Assembly: GCA_021157745.1 (NCBI GenBank)
Contig: JAGGWA010000025.1
Span: 1-6,511, forward strand
Length of the DNA: 6,511 bases
Origin: Thermoplasmata archaeon
Lineage (GTDB): Archaea; Thermoplasmatota; E2; UBA202; JdFR-43
Reading direction: 5' to 3'
Shown here: positions 1 to 6,100 of the stretch, one piece after another
Numbering within the stretch: position 1 is the first letter of the stretch
Layout of the letters: each line of letters begins with the position of its first letter
The notes under the pieces: generated by a model
Told to the model about the DNA's origin: nothing
The model's database searches: none
What the model saw: only the letters and a program-made list of their open reading frames with translations
Made by a program: the position numbers and the translations under genes

Positions 1-1
1 A

Positions 2-142
2 GTTCCTTTTTATTATGAAGATTTTCGCATTGGGTATCAGCAGGGGAAAGAAATAGCAAAGATATATAGCCTGTACAGCCAGAAATATTGTGGATGCTTG
101 ATAAGCGAGTGGGAAAGATTTGCTGGCAAAAGCTTGAAATGA
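2..142 (+). CDS. queH: Epoxyqueuosine reductase QueH (DUF208), C-terminal fragment
   Basis: This is the last 46 codons of a gene that enters from the left edge in frame and ends at TGA 140-142. The fragment begins VPFYYEDFRIGYQQGKEIAK and continues through LYSQKYCGCLISEWERF. The DFR-x-GY block followed by an LY-x-QKYCGC-x-x-S block is the characteristic C-terminus of the QueH/DUF208 family. That family reduces epoxyqueuosine to queuosine in tRNA and carries conserved cysteines tied to an iron-sulfur cluster and an adjacent metal site; both CGC cysteines are present here. Identification rests only on this tail, since the N-terminal cysteine motifs are outside the window. An oddity is the host: archaea typically make archaeosine rather than queuosine, so the enzyme may act on another substrate, may support queuosine salvage, or may have been acquired by transfer. 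Family assignment is confident; the reaction in this organism is not. Confidence 0.88.
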   Translation, partial: VPFYYEDFRIGYQQGKEIAKIYSLYSQKYCGCLISEWERFAGKSLK

Positions 143-160
143 AAAGGAGCTTCTTTTCAT
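139..160. repeat. 22-nt near-perfect palindrome over the queH stop codon
   Basis: The left arm ATGAAAAGGAG and right arm CTTCTTTTCAT are reverse complements except for one G/T pair (147/152). The element includes the queH TGA and overlaps the ATG at 159. As RNA it could form an 8-bp stem plus a G-U pair around an AGCU centre. As DNA it could be a dimeric regulator site 24-45 bp upstream of the TATA-like box. The symmetry is seen directly; any function is inference. Confidence 0.5.
145..149 (+). promoter_or_regulatory. Shine-Dalgarno-like AGGAG for an alternative upstream start at 159
   Basis: AGGAG sits 9 nt before an ATG at 159 that is in frame with the protease gene and would add 18 residues. 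On a read-through queH transcript this could drive translation. I do not prefer it, because the added residues are translated from the TATA/T-rich promoter region and place a second hydrophobic stretch before an otherwise normal signal peptide. Confidence 0.3.
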
Positions 161-183
161 GCAAAGCCACGGCGAGACAAAAA

Positions 184-193
184 TTTTTAAAAA
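184..193 (+). promoter_or_regulatory. TATA-like box A for the protease gene
   Basis: The run TTTTTAAAAA is centred about 25 bp upstream of the ATG at 213, the spacing expected between an archaeal TATA box and the transcription start of a leaderless mRNA. A short purine-rich stretch (GAGACAAA) precedes it where a BRE would lie. No ribosome binding site lies directly before 213, which fits leaderless initiation. Confidence 0.5.
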
Positions 194-208
194 TTTTTTT
201 GTTTTTTT
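194..208 (+). terminator. Oligo-T tract, possible intrinsic terminator of queH
   Basis: Two runs of seven T separated by a single G lie 52-66 nt after the queH stop. Archaeal RNA polymerase can terminate at T-rich tracts without a hairpin. If used, queH transcripts would end just before the start codon at 213, leaving the protease gene on its own promoter. Confidence 0.4.
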
Positions 209-212
209 CATT

Positions 213-2054
213 ATGACTCAACAAATTAAAAAAGCTTTTGTTATTATTGCTGCTTTTGTTATAGCTGCCAACCCCTTCATGGCGACTTCTTCAAAAAAGA
301 TTGATGATGATTTAGGATTTGGAGTGATGCAAAATGTTTTAAGCTATTATAGGAAGGAAGTTGAAAAACCTCATGCTATGGCATCTCTACCACGTTATTT
401 TAGCTGGCTCGATGGCGGATGGGTGACGCCTGTAAAAAGTCAAGGTAACTGCGGCTCCTGCTGGGACTTCGCTGCTGTAGGAGCATTAGAATCAATAATA
501 AAAATTAGAGAAGGGATGGCAACTCTTAATCCTGATTTGTCAGAGCAATACATTATGTCGTGTCTGCCAAATGCTGGGGGCTGCAAAGGAGGAAGCCCAT
601 ATCTTGCATATTATTACATAAAATCAACCTCTCCAGAAGGAAATTATCATAATGGAATCGTGACTGAAGATTGCTTCCCGTATGAAGGAAAAGACTGGAT
701 TCCATGCAGCCATAAATGCAGCAACTGGGAGGAAAAACTTGTTCCAATAAAAGATTATGGATACTGGATACCAGATGGCTCAAATAAGGATAGGCAGAGA
801 ATAAAAACGCAGATTATGGAAGATGGGCCTGTGGTAAGCTTTATGGATGCCACCCAAGACTTTGCAAAATGGGGTTTGTATCATCACAATTCAACAGATT
901 ATTATCCATATAAGAGGGGGAGAGGCATAAATCATTGCATTGTAATCTTGGGATGGAAAGATGATAACAGCATACCTCATGGTGGCTATTGGATATGCAA
1001 GAATAGCTGGGGAAAATACTGGGGATACAATGGCTTTTTCAATATAGAATATGGTAGCCTTAACATTGACTCCTATGAAATAACATGGGTTGATTATGAT
1101 AGCAACGCCTACAACTGGCCTCCCGCCGCCGATGCAGGAGGACCATATTTTGGAAGTGTTGGGCAGGAGATAATCTTTGATGGAAGCAAAAGCAATGATG
1201 ATGGAAAAATAGTAGAATGGAACTGGCAATTTGGAGATGGAAGCTCCGCAAATGGAAGCAAGATAAAGCATTCATACAATAAAAGAGGAATTTATAATGT
1301 AATACTGCAGGTAAAAGATGAAGATGGAAAAATTGGAATTGGAAAAACGGCAGCATTTATTGATGCATGGAAAGAAGGAGATGAATGGATATATGATGTT
1401 AAGAACATAGAGGTAAACATAGCAGATGGATTTTCTGCTTCTATAGATGCAAATATAGAAAAACTGAATATAAAAATGAATGGAGGGAAGCTTGAAGTAA
1501 AAGGAAGGATCAGAGGAAGCTTTGATGTAAATTCACAACCTCCTTTCCAGTTTACTGGAAATCTTTTCTTCGTTACCATCGATGGCAACATAAATATGGA
1601 TGATGATTTCGGTTTTGAAAAAGCTGTTTTGAATGTAAAAGGAATAGCTATGGTAAAATTTGAAACATTTCCTCTTCCAGTTCCGCTCCCGATAAAAGCT
1701 AATATTGAAATCAATTTTAATCCAACACTCCATATAATTGACTTTCCACTGGAAGAAGGAAAAGCATGGAACAGCGAGATATGCAATATTGATTTAGAAG
1801 GCGAGGCATCAGCCCTATTCGGATTGATAAAATATCCAATAGAGTATAAGCTTTATCTCGGTTCAATAGAGGGAAATTGTGAAAAGAAGGAAACAGTAAA
1901 TGTTGAGGCAGGAAGCTTCGAAGCATATAAAATATCATACTATGATTTCCTCACACTTTACTATGCTCCAGAAATTGCGAATATAGTTAAAGCGGAGGCT
2001 TCTTTCAGCAACAGCACATTATATGCAGAGCTTAGAGAAGTGAGCTATGAGTAA
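213..2054 (+). CDS. Secreted papain-like (C1A) cysteine protease with PKD domain
   Basis: The protein has 613 residues from the ATG at 213 (631 if ATG 159 is used). Residues 1-25 form a signal peptide: lysines at 6-7 and a hydrophobic core AFVIIAAFVIAA. The C1A peptidase domain spans about residues 60-294. QGNCGSCW carries the oxyanion Gln77 and nucleophile Cys83, GINHC carries His241, and CKNSWG carries Asn264, so the catalytic set is complete. A CKGG motif typical of the family is also present. A PKD domain follows (about 303-384, core WNWQFGDG), then a roughly 230-residue beta-rich domain of unknown role with ETVNVEAGSFEAYKI and YYAPEIANIVK near its end. Only about 35 residues separate signal peptide and catalytic domain, so the usual I29 inhibitory propeptide is absent. 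There is no C-terminal anchor, so the protein is probably released or held at the surface by PKD/C-terminal contacts. Three N-glycosylation sequons occur at Asn226, 347 and 600. Start 213 is chosen for its signal peptide and TATA spacing. Substrate is unknown. Confidence 0.9.
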   Translation: MTQQIKKAFVIIAAFVIAANPFMATSSKKIDDDLGFGVMQNVLSYYRKEVEKPHAMASLPRYFSWLDGGWVTPVKSQGNCGSCWDFAAVGALESIIKIREGMATLNPDLSEQYIMSCLPNAGGCKGGSPYLAYYYIKSTSPEGNYHNGIVTEDCFPYEGKDWIPCSHKCSNWEEKLVPIKDYGYWIPDGSNKDRQRIKTQIMEDGPVVSFMDATQDFAKWGLYHHNSTDYYPYKRGRGINHCIVILGWKDDNSIPHGGYWICKNSWGKYWGYNGFFNIEYGSLNIDSYEITWVDYDSNAYNWPPAADAGGPYFGSVGQEIIFDGSKSNDDGKIVEWNWQFGDGSSANGSKIKHSYNKRGIYNVILQVKDEDGKIGIGKTAAFIDAWKEGDEWIYDVKNIEVNIADGFSASIDANIEKLNIKMNGGKLEVKGRIRGSFDVNSQPPFQFTGNLFFVTIDGNINMDDDFGFEKAVLNVKGIAMVKFETFPLPVPLPIKANIEINFNPTLHIIDFPLEEGKAWNSEICNIDLEGEASALFGLIKYPIEYKLYLGSIEGNCEKKETVNVEAGSFEAYKISYYDFLTLYYAPEIANIVKAEASFSNSTLYAELREVSYE

Positions 2055-2055
2055 T

Positions 2056-2064
2056 TATTTTATT
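2056..2064 (+). promoter_or_regulatory. Weak TATA-like element before the drg GTPase gene
   Basis: ATTATTTTA is centred about 25 bp before the GTG at 2085, in the 30-nt gap after the protease stop. It could provide independent leaderless transcription of drg. The sequence is a poor match and AT-rich DNA yields such strings by chance. Cotranscription with the protease gene is equally possible. Confidence 0.2.
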
Positions 2065-2084
2065 GGGGTAAGCATATAAGGAAT

Positions 2085-3137
2085 GTGTCCATAGAGGAGG
2101 AAATAAAGAGAATAGAAGAAGAGATCAGAAACACACAATATAACAAAGCTACGGAATATCACATTGGAAAGCTGAAGGCTAAACTTGCGAGGCTGAGAGA
2201 GGAGCTGAAAAAGACAGGCAGCAAAAAATCATATGGATTTGCAATAAAAAAGGCAGGAGATGCAAGCGTTGCCATGATTGGTCCCCCAAGCGTTGGAAAA
2301 TCAACTTTACTCAACCGCCTCACAAATGCAGAAAGCCCTGTTGGCGACTATAACTTTACAACAACCCGTGTCATACCAGGAATGATGGAATATGAGGGTT
2401 GCAAAATCCAGCTGCTCGATTTGCCAGGCATAATATATGGCGCCTCCATGGGGCGCGGGCGCGGGCGGGAAATAATATCGATGGCTCGCGTGGTTGATTT
2501 GATTCTTATTGTTGTTGATGTTTTTACGATAGACGAGATTCAGCGAATCAAGAAGGAATTGCATATGGCTGGATTGCGCCTTGATGCCAAGCCGCCAAAT
2601 ATAATCATAAAAAAGAAGGATAGAGGGGGAATAAACATAGAGATGGTTAAAGGAAGGCTGAATGAGGAAACTGTTAGAGGCATTGTTATGGAATACTTGA
2701 GCAATGCAGATATTTTCATAAGAGAAGATGTGAACGAGGAGCAAATCATAGATGCTTTAATTGGCAATCGCGTCTATATTCCTTCTTTAGTTGTTGTGAA
2801 CAAAATAGATGCTGGAAACCCTGAAAAAATGGAAAATGTGGTTTATGTTTCTGCTAAAACAGGGAAGGGAATAGAAGAGTTAAAGAAAAAAATTGTTGAA
2901 AAACTTGGTTTAATAAGGATTTATTTAAAGCCAGAAGGAAAAAAAGTGGAAGAAGAGCCAATGGTTTTGAGAAAAGGAGCTAAAATCAGAGATGTTTGTT
3001 TAAAATTGCATAGAGAGCTTTTGGAGAATTTTAGATATGCTGTCATATACGGACCATCCGCAGATTTTCCAGGGCAGCGTGTTGGCTTGAATCATGAGCT
3101 TAAGGATGGAGATATTGTTACAATCGTTGCAAGATAA
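2085..3137 (+). CDS. drg: DRG-family GTP-binding protein with TGS domain
   Basis: This is a 350-residue cytoplasmic GTPase, close to the usual archaeal DRG size. The N-terminus (1-45) is the charged helical region typical of DRG proteins, including NKATEYHIGKLKAKL. The G domain shows G1 GPPSVGKST (66-74), a G2 TTTR block (92-95), G3 DLPG (112-115) followed by the DRG signature GRGRGREIIS (123-132), G4 NKID (239-242) and G5 SAK (256-258). The stretch between about 170 and 230 corresponds to the S5D2L insertion of the family. Residues about 277-350 form the TGS domain, including the RIYLKP strand. Eukaryotic DRG1/DRG2 are translation-associated GTPases; a ribosome-linked role here is inference from the family. 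The start is GTG: an ATG two bases earlier is out of frame and stops at once, and the N-terminus from this GTG aligns with known DRG starts. AAGGA is only 2 nt away, too close to be a normal Shine-Dalgarno. The gene follows the protease by 30 nt and abuts aglB tail to tail. No DFRP-like partner is visible. Confidence 0.95.
   Translation: MSIEEEIKRIEEEIRNTQYNKATEYHIGKLKAKLARLREELKKTGSKKSYGFAIKKAGDASVAMIGPPSVGKSTLLNRLTNAESPVGDYNFTTTRVIPGMMEYEGCKIQLLDLPGIIYGASMGRGRGREIISMARVVDLILIVVDVFTIDEIQRIKKELHMAGLRLDAKPPNIIIKKKDRGGINIEMVKGRLNEETVRGIVMEYLSNADIFIREDVNEEQIIDALIGNRVYIPSLVVVNKIDAGNPEKMENVVYVSAKTGKGIEELKKKIVEKLGLIRIYLKPEGKKVEEEPMVLRKGAKIRDVCLKLHRELLENFRYAVIYGPSADFPGQRVGLNHELKDGDIVTIVAR
2440..2456 (+). 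other. GC-rich hairpin inside drg at the switch-II codons
   Basis: GCGCCTC and GGGGCGC pair (one G-U) around the loop CAT, within a 31-nt stretch (2440-2470) in which 27 bases are G or C, in otherwise AT-rich DNA. It encodes the conserved GASMGRGRGRE segment. Part of the GC content is forced by Gly/Arg content, but the Arg codons here are CGC/CGG whereas AGA/AGG dominate both ends of the gene. Any effect on translation or mRNA structure is speculation. Confidence 0.35.
2886..2945 (-). terminator. Candidate T7 tracts that could end aglB transcription inside drg
   Basis: Two runs of seven A on the + strand (2886-2892 and 2939-2945) read as T7 on the aglB strand, about 190-250 nt past the aglB stop. 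With no intergenic space after aglB, termination must occur within the opposing gene, and these are the best oligo-T tracts I see there. They are also simply Lys codons of drg, so confidence is low. Confidence 0.2.
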
Positions 3138-6100
3138 TTATTCTCTCCTCAATTTTATATCGAATGTTCTCCTTGTTTCTCCTATCTTCAGATTCAGTGT
3201 TCCATGGTATGAATATGTTATGCTTTCATTTCCTTTTCTTACAGTGTAACTCACTTCTACGCTATATTTCGCAGGAGATAATGAAATTGTATAATGGCCA
3301 GTTGAATTAGTGTATATTGTTTCATTTGCAGCATTTTTATCTGGAGCGCTTATAACATTGAATTTTATTGGTGTATTGGCTACGCTCTCATTTTCATCCT
3401 TTACTCCATTTCCGTTGGCATCATACCAGACTTTTCCGCTAACCTCTGCTTTCATTGGAACCATGGAAATGTTATACCATATGGTTTCATTTGGCTTTAC
3501 ACTAACATTTCCAGCATTCTCTGCAGTATATCCTTTCTTTTCAGCATCTATTGGATACGAAGATGGTAACAGATTCTTCACTTCATACTTTCCATTGTGC
3601 GTTGTTATTCTCTTTCCATCTATGGTAACAGTTGCATCTATCTTCTTGTCAATGCTCGCATTATATGTTCCATCTCCATCTTTGTCCCAGAAAACTATAC
3701 CCTTCACATTTCCTTTTGGAATGTCTATTGTTCCAATATCTATCTTCCAGTTTGCTACTCTCGTAGCCTGCTCCTCGCTTATATTCAAATGTATCTTTTT
3801 CAACTCGATGGCTTTGCTTCCTGATCCCTTGTGAATATAAAGTGTAACATCACCGGCTGGAACAATGACTGAGAAGCTTCCATCGCTTGCGGTAATGGTG
3901 CTATCATGAACTATTGATTTATTTATGCCATATATGCTTATGTTTTGCTGCACATCAACAACAACGCCTTCGAATGGTTCGCCGTTGCTCACAATTTTTC
4001 CTTTTACGACGGCGCCTTCATAATATTTTGCAATGACCACAGCAGGCAATCCTGTACAAAGTCTTCCAGGACGTGGATAATACCTGTATGGTTTTTCATC
4101 TGTGACTGGGGAGATATATTGTGCATAAAAATGCTTCATGCCTGCTGTAGGAGACATGCTAATCAGAAGATACTGAGAATATTGAGAATATTGATTGTAT
4201 ATGTTTTGTGGGATTTTTGAGGGATAATACCAGAAGAATAATGTTTGATAATAGGAATAGTTTTCAAAAATGCTTTTTGGAATATTGCCAAGATAAACAT
4301 GGTAAACCATGCTATCATAGAAGGCATCTTTTCTCTCTGTATATGGTATGAAGCGGCCATATATCCTTTCCATATTTTCTCTCGTCATGCTTTCAGTTAT
4401 GTTTTTCACCTCATCAGGTGTAAGCTTCTGAAGGGTCTTGTTTGCGATATACCATAACTTAAAGAATTTATCTTCTGTAGTTTCATACCCAAATGAGCCC
4501 TTGTCAGCAAGAAAGTCAAAAACATTGAATATGTTTACATCGTAGCCTTCAACACCATAATAACGAATGCTGTATCCCGTGGCATTTTGAACATCGCGAT
4601 AAAGCATCGTTAAATTTTCATCATCAAGTTTTGTTAAAATATCTACAGCATCATGGTAGCGAGCATTGTCTGCCCTAACATGATATTTCTTCCCATCATA
4701 TTCCTTGCTTATAACTTCTCCATATGAAGGAGCATATTTTTCAGGATCTTCTATTATGTTTACAAGCAATGTTGCATTTTCTTCTCCAAGATATCCCTCA
4801 AAAACTTCCTTTAGCTCATCACTTATCCTCCCACCATGCTTGTTCATATCTCCTTCTGCAAGGCGAACTATCATTACGCTCACAGCTTCATTCTCGCTCA
4901 AAGAAGTATGGAAGTTCGCTGCTGGCGGTATGCCCTCCTGGAAGTTGTCAGCGACTGTCGGCGTCTTTGCCACAGCGACACAATAGAAGCCGTAGTCCCA
5001 CCATGATATGAAGCCTGGTTTTTCCTCGATGCTATAATTTTCTGTTTGATGCCGTAACCATGAAAATGCATCTGTCCAGTATTGTTCTGTATGTAAACCG
5101 AGTCCAAAGGCTCCGAGTTTATCTGAATGGAATTCTTCCTTTATTTTTGAGGGAAGGGCAGCATCGAGCGAGAGCCACCCATTTGGAAATATCACAAAGA
5201 ATGAAATGAATATAACACTGAACACATGGCGCAATTTAACAGCTTTTTTGATCCCATACCATCCTCCACCGAGTCCCTTCAAATTTTTCATCATTTCTGC
5301 AAATTTACTCTTCTCTATTATAAACCAGATGGCAGCAGCACTCAATATTGCCATGGATGGAACGAGATCATTTAAGAACCTTCCTGCTTTGTGAACAAGC
5401 CATGATTCGACAGCGAACCATAAAATCAGCACCATGTACTCTCTTTTCCATTTTTTCTTGTAGTAAATGTAAAGTAAATAGAAGAATCCAATCCATCCAA
5501 GCCAGTATAAAACGGGGCCAAAAGACATTACAGTTCTGCTGAATCCAAATGAAGAAGCTTCTGCAATCGTAAGTGAAACCTTTTTGGCATAAACTCCCTT
5601 AAATATCACATTTGATAGCGCTGCCAGCGGCCTGAGAAATTGGTTTGTGGTGTTTCTTATTAAATAAAGGAATGTTAGAGAAGCGCCGCCAACAATAAAT
5701 ATGGATGGCAGGGAAAGTATCCATGGTATATTCTTTTTTCCAATCCAGAGATAAATTGCGCCAAATATTGCAACAGCTATTGGAGAGAATAAGTAAGTCG
5801 TGAGAGCCAGACCACGTTTCACATATAAGATTGGAAAAGCAATTATATAGGCAACCACAAGAGTAGTCAATGTAACTCTAACAATATGCACATCTATTTT
5901 ATTTGCAAAAATATCAACAATCATCTGAACAATCGCATATGCTGCTATTAAAACAAATATGTATTGCCCAGCGACCCATATCATCGCCAGCCCAGCCGCC
6001 ATGACGCCAGCCATCGCAGCAAATATTGTGGATCTTACCACATCTTTCTCCTTCATAGCCATGATGAGAAACATTAAAGTTGTGGTAATAGTCAATAATA

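Noticed and set aside
1292..1786. 164-codon open frame on the - strand opposite the protease C-terminal domain
   Set aside because: It is rich in Ser, Phe and Ile as expected from the complement of a Lys/Glu/Asn-rich gene, with no independent support as a gene.
2083..2085. ATG at 2083 as a drg start
   Set aside because: It is out of frame with drg and meets a TAG after three codons. The GTG at 2085 gives the family N-terminus.
2307..2744. 145-codon open frame on the - strand opposite drg
   Set aside because: It is antisense to the G domain of drg, and its product shows no recognisable motif.
3310..3834. 174-codon open frame on the + strand opposite the aglB tail
   Set aside because: It lies wholly antisense to the well-supported aglB modules, has a low-complexity Phe/Ser/Leu-rich product without family features, and has no ribosome binding context that I can see.
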